Shown here one piece after another: positions 27,531 through 35,734 of a stretch of DNA of 64,000 nt; position 1 is the first letter of the stretch, and every line of letters starts with the position of its first letter. The stretch is taken from assembly GCA_031296115.1 (NCBI GenBank), contig JARLGI010000019.1, positions 157,098-221,097 of the forward strand, given 5' to 3'. Source of the DNA: Acidobacteriota bacterium (GTDB lineage Bacteria; Acidobacteriota; Terriglobia; Terriglobales; Acidobacteriaceae). The notes below the pieces were generated by a model, which saw nothing but the letters and a program-made list of their open reading frames with translations, had not been told where the DNA came from and did not search any database. The translations under genes and the position numbers were made by a program.

Positions 27531-27674
27531 TCATGCGGACAACTTGCTGGCGTATGGTGCCGCGGGCTGAGGTTGCGGCTGCGGCCCCTTCTGAATGGCC
27601 TGCACAGCGTCGGTGAAGGCCCAGATGATCGTAGCCAGCCAGCCGTAAGCGATGTAGATTCCCCAGTGTTCCAT
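27531..27674 (-). CDS. Small single-helix membrane protein (hypothetical)
   Basis: 47 residues beginning MEHWGIYIAYGWLATIIWAF, one membrane helix followed by a short Pro/Gln-rich tail (KGPQPQPQPAAPYASKLSA). GAAAGGTC lies upstream of the ATG. Helix, tail and start are all gene-like despite the short length. No family is recognised. Confidence 0.55.
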   Translation of the reverse strand: MEHWGIYIAYGWLATIIWAFTDAVQAIQKGPQPQPQPAAPYASKLSA

Positions 27675-27749
27675 TTTGCTTGACCTTTCTACCTCATTGG
27701 ATGCAAGAAACCCGTAAGTTACAGGCCAGAACCCGTATCGGACAGCTCC

Positions 27750-27992
27750 TCAGGCTACTTTCGGAAGCAGCCCTTTGAGACCTACGAGAATCGATGTTGG
27801 AAGCCGCAGCGTCCTTTCCGTTGGTTCTTCAACAGTTATGACGTGGACCGCAACTCCATTGCCATCAGGAAATGGATCGGAAACAATCTCAAATCGTTTG
27901 CCATACATCTTAATGTGGTGGGCAGAACTGTAGCCGAGGTCTTTAATCCTGACGCAGTCGTCAGCGGTGGATTTGGCGATCTTATGGTTCAT
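27750..27992 (-). CDS. Conserved hypothetical protein, 80 residues
   Basis: Soluble small protein MNHKIAKSTADDCVRIKDLG, with SSAHHIKMYGKRFEIVSDPF and LRLPTSILVGLKG blocks. Similar short proteins with the KSTADD.VRIKDLGY and MYGKRFEIVSDPF motifs occur in Acidobacteria; function unknown. It is one of three short minus-strand genes (27531-28277) in a row. Confidence 0.62.
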   Translation of the reverse strand: MNHKIAKSTADDCVRIKDLGYSSAHHIKMYGKRFEIVSDPFPDGNGVAVHVITVEEPTERTLRLPTSILVGLKGLLPKVA

Positions 27993-28076
27993 GACAGTGC
28001 CTATTTCTTGTGACTGCGAGATACCGGAGTGCTGCTATTGAGCCACGCCCGGTCGGTTTAGAAGCTCAAGCCGCAA

Positions 28077-28277
28077 TTAGCCCTTCGTGTGTGATCTTCT
28101 CAAAGCGACCCTGTGGGCATCCCGTTTCTTCTTTCTCTTGGCTCTTACGGCATCACGATGTTTATCGGCTACGAGGTCGAGAGAAGCATTCCGTCTTGAA
28201 TCTGTTTTCGGGTTGGCAGCGGTTACGGTCGGTTCCCGGATTTCTATCGCTTCCTGGGTGGTCTCATTGTGATCCAT
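28077..28277 (-). CDS. Small basic protein (hypothetical)
   Basis: 66 residues from ATG 28277, chosen because GAGG lies 4 bases upstream. An acidic start (MDHNETTQEAIEIREP) is followed by a strongly basic tail (RAKRKKKRDAHRVALRRSHTKG, 22 residues read in two parts: RAKRKKKRDA and HRVALRRSHTKG). No domain is recognised; the tail suggests nucleic-acid contact, which is speculation. A plus-strand frame over the same bases is its shadow. Confidence 0.45.
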   Translation of the reverse strand: MDHNETTQEAIEIREPTVTAANPKTDSRRNASLDLVADKHRDAVRAKRKKKRDAHRVALRRSHTKG

Positions 28278-28477
28278 ATATCCTCTGTCAGAAGAGTACA
28301 TCCCACCGGCACGACCAGACTGAGCACTCTAGCTCAGAAGATGGCCAGCGCGACTATTAAGCTTTCCTCCAGCAGCTAAAGGCAAGCGCAAAGGGCAATT
28401 TCTCAATCGGGCGCGCACCCGAGAATACTGTTCTGAATTGACCGTTCTTGTTCCTCCACGCGTGCCATGATGCAGGT

Positions 28478-28651
28478 ATGACGCAGAAGATTGCAAAGAA
28501 AGATGGATTCGCCCGGGCGACCCTCGCCGACATAGCGAGGGAAATGGCAAAGCCTCGCTTGGCGGAGTCTGTCCGCGAAGCTGTTGAGGCTGAAGAAGAA
28601 GCCACTCGCTTGCGGCTGCAGCATCGTCCCCAGGGAAGGCGCGAAAGTTGA
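28478..28651 (+). CDS. Small hypothetical protein, coupled to next gene
   Basis: 57 residues MTQKIAKKDGFARATLADIA.. with a charged helical C-terminus. Its TGA (28649-28651) overlaps the ATG of the next gene (28651-28653) as TGATG, so the two are translationally coupled. It may be a small helical regulator or antitoxin-like partner, but nothing in the sequence decides this. Confidence 0.5.
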   Translation: MTQKIAKKDGFARATLADIAREMAKPRLAESVREAVEAEEEATRLRLQHRPQGRRES

Positions 28652-29079
28652 TGCCAAATCAAATCCAAGCCGGCACGATGATGGTTTACCAAGCAGCGAA
28701 CCTCCAGTCGCTCGCAGTGGAAAGCGAACCTTACTTCAGGAATTGGCGCTCGCTCGGGATTGCCGAGAGCGTAGGCCTCGATCGCAGACTTCGAGCCAAG
28801 GGCTGGAGCCTGTTCTTCATGGCCGGCGAAATCACGACCACGGTGCCTGCCTGGGGAGGCGACAACACTGTGCGCCGGGGAGTGAAGCGACTGCTGGCAC
28901 GGACTCGACTGCAGCATCTCAACTGCCTCGAAGTGACCGACATACGCAGGAAATACTTCCTCGGTATTCCGTATCTAGCAATATCCGCAAACCCCCGCCA
29001 CATACAGGAAGGGTCTCAGATCCAATCGAGCGCACAGCGAGCCGAAGATAGCAGCGTCGAGGCACAATTAGCCAACTGA
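28651..29079 (+). CDS. Conserved acidobacterial hypothetical protein
   Basis: 142 residues from ATG 28651. Blocks such as MMVYQAANLQSLAVESEPYF, NWRSLGIAESVGLDRRLR and YLAISANPRHIQEGSQIQ recur in proteins I recall from soil Acidobacteria. A possible mixed alpha/beta fold, no catalytic motif. Coupled by a one-base overlap to the 57-residue upstream gene and followed 30 bases later by a CsbD gene on the same strand, so these three may form an operon. Confidence 0.65.
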   Translation: MPNQIQAGTMMVYQAANLQSLAVESEPYFRNWRSLGIAESVGLDRRLRAKGWSLFFMAGEITTTVPAWGGDNTVRRGVKRLLARTRLQHLNCLEVTDIRRKYFLGIPYLAISANPRHIQEGSQIQSSAQRAEDSSVEAQLAN

Positions 29080-29108
29080 AAACAGTAGTAATCACCCAGG
29101 AGAAATAA

Positions 29109-29330
29109 ATGAATTGGGAACAGGTGGAAGACAGGTGGAAACAGTTGATGGGTTCCGCAAAGGAAAACTGGAGCAAGATCAGTGACGATGACCTGCAGCA
29201 AATATCAGGCAAGCGCGAGCAACTGGTCGTGAAAATCCAGGAAACCTACGGAACCACCAGGCGAGAGGCCGAAAAGCAAGTTTGGGACTGGGGAAAGACC
29301 GTGGAGCATGTTTTGAAGAAAATTGCCTGA
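29109..29330 (+). CDS. CsbD family stress protein
   Basis: 73 residues, MNWEQVEDRWKQLMGSAKEN then WSKISDDDLQQISGKREQLV and KIQETYGTTRREAEKQV. This is the YjbJ-like subtype of CsbD, distinct from the two more basic copies at 17610 and 21745. CCAGGAG lies before ATG. Third CsbD copy in the window. Confidence 0.9.
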   Translation: MNWEQVEDRWKQLMGSAKENWSKISDDDLQQISGKREQLVVKIQETYGTTRREAEKQVWDWGKTVEHVLKKIA

Positions 29331-29362
29331 CGCCAGGCCGTATGCGACTTCCGGTATCCCGC

Positions 29363-30016
29363 TTATTCGTGGAGAAGAAAAGTCATCAGCTCTCTGTGCA
29401 CCCTCAGGCTGCCGTTGTAATCGATCAGGCCCAACTTGCGAAACCGGTTCATAAAGAAGCTGACTCGCGAACGGGTGGTGCCAATCATCTCTGCCAGGGT
29501 CCCCTGGCTCACCTTCAAGACGGCGGAATGCGGCTTGGCTTGCGCTCCAAAGCTCGCGAGCAATAGCAGCGTCCGCGCCAGCCGCCTCTCGCTGGAATTG
29601 AAAAGTTGATCGAGGAAATCTTCTTCCACCCGGGCAACGCGAGATAGCAGGTGTGCGATCAAAAGCCTCGCGAACCTTGGGTCGTCATGGATGATGCGAA
29701 GGATGGATGCTTTTTCCACTCTCACAATCGTGGACAACTCTACTGCTGTTGCAGTGGAAACCCGCAATGACTCCTTTCCCAGGCAGCCTTCACCGAAAAA
29801 ATCACCTTGCCGGAAAATAGCGATGACGGCCTGCTTGCCGCGTTGAGAGATGACCGTCATCTTTACATTGCCGGCCTCGATATAGAACATGGCATCGGCG
29901 GCATCACCCTGAGAAAATATGAGCTGTTTGTTCTGGTAATCCCGACTGGTGCTTCGTTTGCCGATCCTGTCGAGAAATATACCGTGATCAAACAGAAGCG
30001 TGCGTTTGCGCGGCAT
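29363..30016 (-). CDS. Crp/Fnr-family transcription regulator
   Basis: 217 residues from ATG 30016, chosen because GAGGAG lies 6 bases upstream; a 48-residue longer frame start lacks such a site. An N-terminal cyclic-nucleotide-binding-like beta barrel (LIFSQGDAADAMFYIEAGNV, FFGEGCLGKESLRVSTATAV) is joined by a dimer helix to a winged HTH (EMIGTTRSRVSFFMNRFRKLG split as EMIGTTRSRV and SFFMNRFRKLG). It has a single Cys, so it is not an FNR-type [4Fe-4S] sensor. The effector is unknown. It is divergently transcribed from a close paralogue at 30341; the two share almost the same recognition helix, so may bind the same sites. Confidence 0.9.
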   Translation of the reverse strand: MPRKRTLLFDHGIFLDRIGKRSTSRDYQNKQLIFSQGDAADAMFYIEAGNVKMTVISQRGKQAVIAIFRQGDFFGEGCLGKESLRVSTATAVELSTIVRVEKASILRIIHDDPRFARLLIAHLLSRVARVEEDFLDQLFNSSERRLARTLLLLASFGAQAKPHSAVLKVSQGTLAEMIGTTRSRVSFFMNRFRKLGLIDYNGSLRVHRELMTFLLHE

Positions 30017-30206
30017 TGGAAACTCCTCAAGCGTTGATCTTCCCATGTGTGACAAGGGCCAAGGCGTCAGTTCAGCAGCACACATCTGGCGATCGAGGCG
30101 TGACATCGCTTCCATCTCGGTGAAAGTTCTGAGGATTGTCCTTCCTGCAAGTCTCGCCATGCGCGCCTTCCAAGTCCCGTCACGAGGTGACGCTACACCT
30201 CAGGAA

Positions 30207-30270
30207 CACAGGAATACTGTGCAAAATCGCTCACACCGTGAACAGTGAATAACTGTGCAATATGGCACAG
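30207..30270. promoter_or_regulatory. Cluster of operator-like palindromes between divergent Crp-type genes
   Basis: Three overlapping or adjacent candidates: CACAG-GAATA-CTGTG (30207-30221), TGTGCAAAATCGCTCACA (30218-30235), and CTGTGC-AATATG-GCACAG (30253-30270), the last a perfect palindrome with 6-base arms resembling the Crp consensus TGTGA-N6-TCACA with C/G in place of A/T. They lie in the 324-base divergent region shared by the two regulator genes. Autoregulation is inferred. Confidence 0.55.
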
Positions 30271-30340
30271 GAATGGCGAACGCCTGTGTTTTATGATTTA
30301 TCGTGTCAAAGTGTAAAGACAGGCTCCTCGGAGGTGCGAA

Positions 30341-31132
30341 ATGAGCGCGAGGGCCATGCCATCCAGTAGCACTCGCCGTCCGGCCAAGGGGGTTTCATCG
30401 GTTGATTCGATGCGATCCGCCAAGCCCGCCACACGCAAAATTACAGGGCCTTTCGGGCTTACAAGCCCGAAGCGGCAACCATCCAATGGCGACGCGGTCT
30501 TCGATGCCAAGGCGTTTCTCGCCCGGGCTGGGTTGGGCAAGAAAATCTTTAATCTGAAAAAGAATGAGACGGCCTACGCGCAAGGCGACGCCGCTGATTC
30601 GATTTTTTACGTGCAGAAGGGCCGGCTGAGAGTAACGGTCACCTCAGCGAACGGAAAAGAAGCGACGATCACCCTGGTGGGTCCAGGGGAATTCCTGGGG
30701 GAGAACTGCATGGTTTCAGCCCATCCTGTGCGACTCGCGACGGCCACCGCGATGATCGAGTCTGCACTACTCAGGATTAGCAAGGCGGAAATGACCCGCG
30801 CGCTTCATGAGGAACCAGAGTTGTCGGAGATGTTCGTACATTTTTTGCTTAAGCGAAATGCTCGCATCCAGGCGGACCTGGTTGATCAGCTTTTCAATTC
30901 CAGCGAGAAGCGGCTGGCGAGGATTCTGTTGCTCCTCGCGCAGTTTGGCAAGGAAAGCAAACCGGATACGGTGGTTCCCAAGATCAGCCAGGAGCTATTG
31001 GCGGAGATGATCGGCACTACCCGTTCCCGTGTGAGTTTTTTCATGAATCGTTTCAGAAAACTGGGCTTTATCGAATATGACGGCGAGATTCGGGTTCACA
31101 ACACCCTTCTGAATATCTTTTTGCAGGAATAA
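30341..31132 (+). CDS. Crp/Fnr-family transcription regulator
   Basis: 263 residues with GGAGG 6 bases before ATG. A basic, low-complexity N-terminus of about 50 residues precedes the cNMP-binding-like barrel (YAQGDAADSIFYVQKGRLRV, FLGENCMVSAHPVRLATATA) and a winged HTH with the TTRSRVSFFMNRFRKLGF helix. One Cys in the barrel, no FeS cluster set. About 50-60% similar by eye to the divergent neighbour at 29363. The LVDQLFNSSEKRLARILLLL dimer helix is nearly shared. Effector unknown; neighbours are stress genes. Confidence 0.9.
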   Translation: MSARAMPSSSTRRPAKGVSSVDSMRSAKPATRKITGPFGLTSPKRQPSNGDAVFDAKAFLARAGLGKKIFNLKKNETAYAQGDAADSIFYVQKGRLRVTVTSANGKEATITLVGPGEFLGENCMVSAHPVRLATATAMIESALLRISKAEMTRALHEEPELSEMFVHFLLKRNARIQADLVDQLFNSSEKRLARILLLLAQFGKESKPDTVVPKISQELLAEMIGTTRSRVSFFMNRFRKLGFIEYDGEIRVHNTLLNIFLQE

Positions 31133-31250
31133 GGGAGCCGCAGCAGTGCCGACGATGCCGTTGAGGGCGGCGGAAATGGTCGTCGTGCCGGCGTTCAGGG
31201 CGTTCGCGAAGCCCGAGATGGTAATGAGAATTGATGCCGGCTGCACACCA
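31133..31250 (-). pseudogene. Big_2-type Ig-like domain fragment
   Basis: Directly after the Crp-type gene, the minus strand reads ILITISGFANALNAGTTTIS then AALNGIVGTAA, the typical end of a bacterial Ig-like (Big_2) domain. It has no start of its own and no rest of domain. It is probably debris related to the Big_2 lipoprotein gene at 31321-32070, 70 bases away on the same strand. Confidence 0.35.
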
Positions 31251-31320
31251 CAAGAACAATGGCGATCCGGGCGGAATGAGAGTATTAAGGCATGAGTACT
31301 CGCGCGGCACTTTAAGGCCG

Positions 31321-32070
31321 CTATTGCACGGTCAGCGCGATCGGTTGGCTTTGTACCGGTTGACCTGTGCTGCTGTTGGTGGTGCTGGCGGTGATGTTGG
31401 TGGTGCCCGCGGCCACGCTGCTCGCCACGCCGTTGCCCCCGCCGGAGAGCCCGCTGCTGATGGTCGCCACACTCGTAACCGACGAAGTCCAGGTCACCGC
31501 TTCGGTAAGGTCGTTGGACGGGTCCCCATTGCCGTAGGCATAAAACTGCAGAGTCAGCGGCGCTCCGGAAATTGTCGCCGCGGTTTGCTGTACGGCACTT
31601 CCCAAGATTGTAGTGGTGACCAGGGTGGTAATGTTGGTTAACGTCACGCTGACGTTGGCCGTCGCGGTAACACCCTGGGAGCTGGCGGTCATGGTGGCTG
31701 TGCCAGTGTTGACCCCCGTCACCAAACCGCCCGGGGTGATGGTCGCCACATTAAGATTCGAGCTCGACCAACTTACCGAAGCCCCGCTAATCTCACTCTG
31801 GCTGCCGTCAGAGTACTTACCATATGCGATGAGCTGAACCTGTTTGCCCCCGACGGCGACAGTGGCCGAAGCCGGGTTGATGTAAATCGAGCTAAGGGAA
31901 GGATTGATGAAGAAGCCACTGCATCCCGCCGAAATGGCCAACAGGAAGAGGCTGATGGCAACAGCCAGCACCAACCGCTCTCGGCCCCGCTTCGGCGTAC
32001 GCCCGTCCGAACAGAGTTGAAATTGACCAGGGGTGTTGCCAAAGGATTTGTCTGTACCCACGAAACTCAT
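31321..32070 (-). CDS. Big_2 Ig-like domain lipoprotein
   Basis: 249 residues. An N-terminal hydrophobic segment (LVLAVAISLFLLAISAGCSG) ends in a lipobox cysteine. Two Big_2-like beta domains follow: SIYINPASATVAVGGKQVQL ... GLVTGVNTGTATMTASS, and a second with NDLTEAVTWTSSVTSVATIS and SVAAGTTNITAS. It should be surface or periplasm exposed and structural or adhesive. AGGGAGCAG precedes the start. The N-terminal 30 residues before the hydrophobic segment are unusually long for a signal, so the true start may be internal. Confidence 0.78.
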   Translation of the reverse strand: MSFVGTDKSFGNTPGQFQLCSDGRTPKRGRERLVLAVAISLFLLAISAGCSGFFINPSLSSIYINPASATVAVGGKQVQLIAYGKYSDGSQSEISGASVSWSSSNLNVATITPGGLVTGVNTGTATMTASSQGVTATANVSVTLTNITTLVTTTILGSAVQQTAATISGAPLTLQFYAYGNGDPSNDLTEAVTWTSSVTSVATISSGLSGGGNGVASSVAAGTTNITASTTNSSTGQPVQSQPIALTVQ

Positions 32071-32552
32071 CTCTGCTCCCTAGCTGGGAACCCTCGTCCC
32101 ACGTGGTTTTTCGCCACTTGAGCCAAAGCTCCCAGCTTGCCTACCACTCGAAGTGGACTATCCGGAGTTTCCTTCTTGGCTTTGAAAACGCAACCATAAT
32201 ACACCCGTCTCGCCTGTTCGCGACACTGTGAAGCGATTTGTCATCGGGAGCAGTCCCGACGGTCTGGCATCGACACCAGCACAGTCCCGCAGTACATTTG
32301 CCGAGTAAATTGAAGCGATTCACGGTCTTTATCCTAACCACCTGACGCACCGTGAAGCGGCGGCGCTTCCCGCTGCGAGATGAGGCCGCTCTGCGGATCA
32401 TATGGGGAGTCCTTATGGCACGGAGTTCTAAGCAGCTATAGGGGTTCCTCCGACTCCTCGCCGCGCTCATCGCTCAAGATGACAAAAGCAGTTGTCAGCG
32501 GCCTGCGCACGCGCTCGTCACTGAGAATGAAAGAAATCGCGAACGCGGCCCT
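32071..32552. other. Intergenic, no gene seen
   Basis: About 480 bases with only short, domain-free frames. It lies between the Big_2 lipoprotein and a truncated TPR gene and may be part of the same degraded insertion next to tRNA-Pro. No regulatory element is clear. Confidence 0.45.
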
Positions 32553-32810
32553 AGCGCTGTGTCCCCAAGGCTTTCCTGGCCAGCGGACGCGCAAAGGCAT
32601 TTGCGGGAGCGTGATTGTTGATGGTCAGAACCTGCTTGTAGCATTCCATCGCTTTCGCCTTGTCGCCAGACTTCTCGTAGGCCTGGGCCAGTAGCACCAG
32701 CACGAACGGGTCTTTTTGGTCGGCCTTCTGGTTGGCCTGCTGAAATTCGGCGAGCGCGGTTTTGTAGTCGCCGCCATACAGCGCTACGTAACCGGCGAGC
32801 CACCCAGTCG
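32553..32810 (-). pseudogene. TPR protein, C-terminal remnant
   Basis: The minus strand reads GWLAGYVALYGGDYKTALAE, FQQANQKADQKDPFVLVLLA, QAYEKSGDKAKAMECYKQVL and ends ARKALGTQR-stop at 32553. These are the last two to three tetratricopeptide repeats of a larger protein. No start exists; upstream (higher coordinates) the sequence switches abruptly to an integrase remnant on the other strand, so the 5' portion was lost at that junction. Confidence 0.6.
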
Positions 32811-32849
32811 CTGGGCGTGGAGAACCGCATGGCGGAAACTGACGGCGGC

Positions 32850-33050
32850 ATGTGGACTGGGGGTCTCAGGTCACATGACCTACAGAATCACGCTGTGACG
32901 AAGCTGGCCGAGTCCTCTGAAGCAAGCGAACAGACCATCATGGCGATTGCTGGTCATGTGTCCAGACAGATGCTGGAACACTGCAGCCACATTCGACAAG
33001 AAGCCAAACGGAGAGCAACGGACGCTCTGAACAACGTCACAATTTTGGCA
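32850..33050 (+). pseudogene. Tyrosine recombinase (phage integrase) C-terminal remnant
   Basis: The frame reads LRSHDLQNHAVTKLAE, EQTIMAIAGHVSRQMLEHCS and HIRQEAKRRATDALNN, the end of an integrase catalytic domain. Comparison with the family pattern HDLRHHA and MLEHYSHIR shows that the catalytic Arg of HxxR is Gln and the nucleophilic Tyr is Cys, so it is dead. It points toward the 3' end of tRNA-Pro (33126-33199), the usual position for an integrase whose element inserted in that tRNA. Confidence 0.65.
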
Positions 33051-33124
33051 CGACTCCAGAGTGGACGAGGGTGGCGGAGGAGAAGGAACAATCGCCAAGT
33101 CGCACGATGGAAAAACAAAGTTTG

Positions 33125-33199
<75 letters not shown>

Positions 33200-33281
33200 A
33201 CTGACTTCGATTATAACCTCGGCCGAAGCATCGCGCGGAGCCGCCGCCGCGAGCCGCCGCTCGCCGCTATAATGGAAGCTC

Positions 33282-33824
33282 ATGGCCGAACTCCAGTACG
33301 CCGCGATTGCGTACGTTCGCAGTCCGGTGGGAATCTTTGTGGAGGCGTTGCGCCGCGATCTGCACCCCGCGCACACGCACGCCGATGCGCACATCACGAT
33401 TCTTCCGCCGCGTCCGTTGCGCGGTTCCGAGCCACAAGCCGTCGAGCTGCTGGACCGGGTTTGCCAATCCATTGCGCCCTTTGAAGTGACCATGGACCAC
33501 GTGGAAACCTTCATTCCGGTGACGCCCACAGTTTTCCTTCGCGTCGCCGAAGGCGCTTACCGCCTGCGCGAGTTGCACGACCAGTTAAACCACGGCGCGC
33601 TCGCCTATGACGAGCCGTGGCCTTACATGCCGCACCTGACCATCGTGAAGACCGACGAGAGTGACGAAGCCCTCCAGGCGCTGGAAATCTCCCGCCAGCG
33701 CTGGTCGCAGTACACGGACTCGCGCAAGCTCCGGATCAAGTCGCTGACCATGGTAAAAGGCAGCGGCGAACGCTGGGTCAACGTTGCGACAGTACCGTTC
33801 GCGCAACCTGCCGTGAAGTATTAG
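33282..33824 (+). CDS. 2H phosphoesterase (2'-5' RNA ligase-like)
   Basis: 180 residues with the two HxT signatures of the 2H superfamily: HITI at H37-T39 and HLTI at H118-T120, in the usual spacing. The family hydrolyses or ligates 2',5' or cyclic phosphodiester bonds in RNA and nucleotides; substrate here is unknown. It sits between tRNA-Pro and tRNA-His, so a link to tRNA processing is possible but only suggested by position. A short hairpin follows it. Confidence 0.82.
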   Translation: MAELQYAAIAYVRSPVGIFVEALRRDLHPAHTHADAHITILPPRPLRGSEPQAVELLDRVCQSIAPFEVTMDHVETFIPVTPTVFLRVAEGAYRLRELHDQLNHGALAYDEPWPYMPHLTIVKTDESDEALQALEISRQRWSQYTDSRKLRIKSLTMVKGSGERWVNVATVPFAQPAVKY

Positions 33825-33832
33825 GGACGTCC

Positions 33833-33851
33833 CACGGAACGGTGTTCCGTG
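33833..33851 (+). terminator. Short hairpin between 2H gene and tRNA-His
   Basis: CACGGAAC-GGT-GTTCCGTG, a perfect 8-bp stem with a 3-base loop, 9 bases after the stop of the 2H gene, followed by CTGCAAAAAATGC. It may end rightward transcription; there is no T-run on the plus strand, and A-rich sequence could serve the opposite strand. Confidence 0.4.
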
Positions 33852-33879
33852 CTGCAAAAAATGCTCGCTGGCGGAAGTT

Positions 33880-33955
33880 TGGGGTGGGTGGAGGGATTCG
33901 AACCCTCGACAGCCGGAGCCACAGTCCGGAGTTCTACCACTGAACTACACCCACC
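33880..33955 (-). tRNA. tRNA-His (anticodon GTG)
   Basis: Minus strand GTGGGTGTAGTTCAGTGGTA.. with an extra G at position -1 (base 33955), as expected for tRNA-His. Anticodon stem CCGGA/TCCGG with loop CTGTGGC (GTG), T-arm GAGGGTTCGAATCCCTC, acceptor GTGGGTG/CACCCAC, discriminator C and an encoded CCA (33880-33882). Confidence 0.93.
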
Positions 33956-34043
33956 ACGCGGGAGTAAAAATTATACCATTCAGCAACCGCGTTCCTGGCG
34001 CGTTTCGCGGCCGCTTCGTGCGCTGCCAGGCAGCGCAAAACGC

Positions 34044-34268
34044 CTAGTTGACCGGCCCGCAGCCGCCGCCATTCATCATGCAGCAGTTCGATTGTCCGCA
34101 GCCCGCCGTGGACGCAGATGACCCACCGCTTTTGGTGACCGCAAAGGTCGACAGCTGCTTCTCCAGCTTGGCGGTGTGGCATTGCGGACACTCGGGCTGC
34201 TGCTCGCCAAACAGGATGGCTTCAAACCTGTGCCCACAACCTTCGCAACGGTATTCAAAAATCGGCAT
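34044..34268 (-). CDS. FmdB-family zinc ribbon protein
   Basis: 74 residues MPIFEYRCEGCGHRFEAILF then ECPQCHTAKLEKQLSTFAV, the FmdB/CxxC_CxxC_SSSS putative regulatory zinc ribbon with four cysteines. A Gly/Cys-rich tail (NCCMMNGGGCGPVN) follows. GGTGAT is near the ATG at 34268. A 489-residue frame that reads through it into the antisense strand of the YheT gene is an artefact. Divergent from the hydrolase gene by 87 bases. Role unknown. Confidence 0.85.
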   Translation of the reverse strand: MPIFEYRCEGCGHRFEAILFGEQQPECPQCHTAKLEKQLSTFAVTKSGGSSASTAGCGQSNCCMMNGGGCGPVN

Positions 34269-34355
34269 CCAATCACCCCATACTCTCGTCACAATCAGGT
34301 TGCCTTCGTATCTAAAGCGGCCGGATGAGAGTACAACCATTATAGATGTCTGTAG

Positions 34356-35432
34356 ATGTCGCACAGCAATCCCATCACGGCCAGGACTGAAGCCGAACTG
34401 CACGCCCCGCTTGCCACCGGCAGTTCGAATGCGCCCCTGCATGATTTTTTCGGCGAACCGTTTCATCCGCGGCGCATGCTGACCGGCGCCCACGCGCAGA
34501 CCATCGCGGGAAATTTCCTGCCGCGCCATAACGAACTGCCTCCGGGGAAGGAGCGCACATTCCGCGTCGACGCCGACGTCGAGGTGCTCTGTCACTGCCA
34601 TTTTCAGCCCGAGCTGCGACAGGCGGTTACGCTGATCATCGTGCATGGCCTCGAAGGCTCCAGCGACTCGCAATACGTCATCGGCACCGGCAGCAAGGCG
34701 TGGGTCGCGGGCATGAACGTGGTCCGCATGAACGTACGCAACTGCGGCGGCACCGAGAAGCTGGGCCCCACGCTTTACAACTCGGGCATGTCGGGCGACG
34801 TGGCCGCGGTGGCGCAGTCGCTCATCGCCGAAGACGGGCTGGAGAGGCTGGCGTTCGCGGGTTTCTCCATGGGCGGCAACATGATCCTGAAGATGCTCGG
34901 GGAGTGGGGTGCGCAGGTTCCGCCGCAGGTCAAGGCCGCGGTCGGCATCTCTCCCGCAATCGACCTTGCCGCCTCGGCCGACGCCCTGCACGACCCAGCC
35001 AACCGCATGTACGAAGCGCGGTTCTTGTGGAGCCTGCGGCAACGCATCAAGCGAAAGGCTGCACTGTACCCAAGGCACTTTGAGGTGGAATACTTGCGGG
35101 GAATCCGCTCCCTGCGCGATTTCGACGACCAGATCACTGCCCGCTATTGCGGTTTTGCTGACGCCGAAGACTACTATCAGCGCTCGGCCTCGTCCAAGGT
35201 GCTGGACCGCATTGCCGTCCCAACGTTGGTGGTGCATGCTGACGACGATCCTTTCATCCGCGTGTTGCCCGAAACCCGCGAGAAGCTGCTGCGCAATCCG
35301 CACATCACGTACGTGGAAACCGAGCGCGGCGGACACTGCGCGTTTATCGCCGAAAGCAACGGCTACGACGGACGTTGGGCCGAGCGCCAGGCCATCGCCT
35401 TTTTGCAACGGGTGGAGTGCGGAGAGAGGTGA
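34356..35432 (+). CDS. YheT-family alpha/beta hydrolase
   Basis: 358 residues of the EMBDH/YheT-type alpha/beta hydrolase family. Family landmarks: GAHAQTIAGNFLPR near the start, the oxyanion VHGLEGSSDSQY, the NVRNCGGT motif, nucleophile Ser171 in GFSMGG, Asp in HADDDPF (about 297) and His in GGHCAF (about 330). Members hydrolyse short-chain or aromatic esters; the physiological substrate is unknown. Full length. ATG 34356 is near GTCGCACAG without a strong ribosome site, so translation start is not certain. It ends near a tRNA-Arg gene. Confidence 0.87.
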   Translation: MSHSNPITARTEAELHAPLATGSSNAPLHDFFGEPFHPRRMLTGAHAQTIAGNFLPRHNELPPGKERTFRVDADVEVLCHCHFQPELRQAVTLIIVHGLEGSSDSQYVIGTGSKAWVAGMNVVRMNVRNCGGTEKLGPTLYNSGMSGDVAAVAQSLIAEDGLERLAFAGFSMGGNMILKMLGEWGAQVPPQVKAAVGISPAIDLAASADALHDPANRMYEARFLWSLRQRIKRKAALYPRHFEVEYLRGIRSLRDFDDQITARYCGFADAEDYYQRSASSKVLDRIAVPTLVVHADDDPFIRVLPETREKLLRNPHITYVETERGGHCAFIAESNGYDGRWAERQAIAFLQRVECGER

Positions 35433-35657
35433 TCCCGGCTCCCCCGGCCTCGCTCCACGTAGAATCTGGCCACACGCTTCGCGCCCTTCGACTTCGCTCA
35501 GGGCAGGCTCCACCGGCGCTCAGCGTAAACGTGGCTGCGGACTTGGGACGAGCAGGGCGGCGGGTGCGGGTTCTCCCGACGTTCCAGGCAGGTCAATTTG
35601 CGATAATAGAGGCGGCGATGCCGCGCCCTGCGCATCCGGACATGGGCGTGGCCGCGT

Positions 35658-35734
<77 letters not shown>

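Noticed and set aside
30995..31246. 83-residue minus-strand gene overlapping the Crp-type gene end
   Set aside because: Only the first part resembles a Big_2 domain end, and the rest is antisense of the regulator, so it is kept only as a remnant.
34044..35513. 489-residue minus-strand frame ending in a zinc ribbon
   Set aside because: Only the last 74 residues (FmdB-type, from 34268) look like a protein. The rest is antisense to the YheT-type hydrolase.
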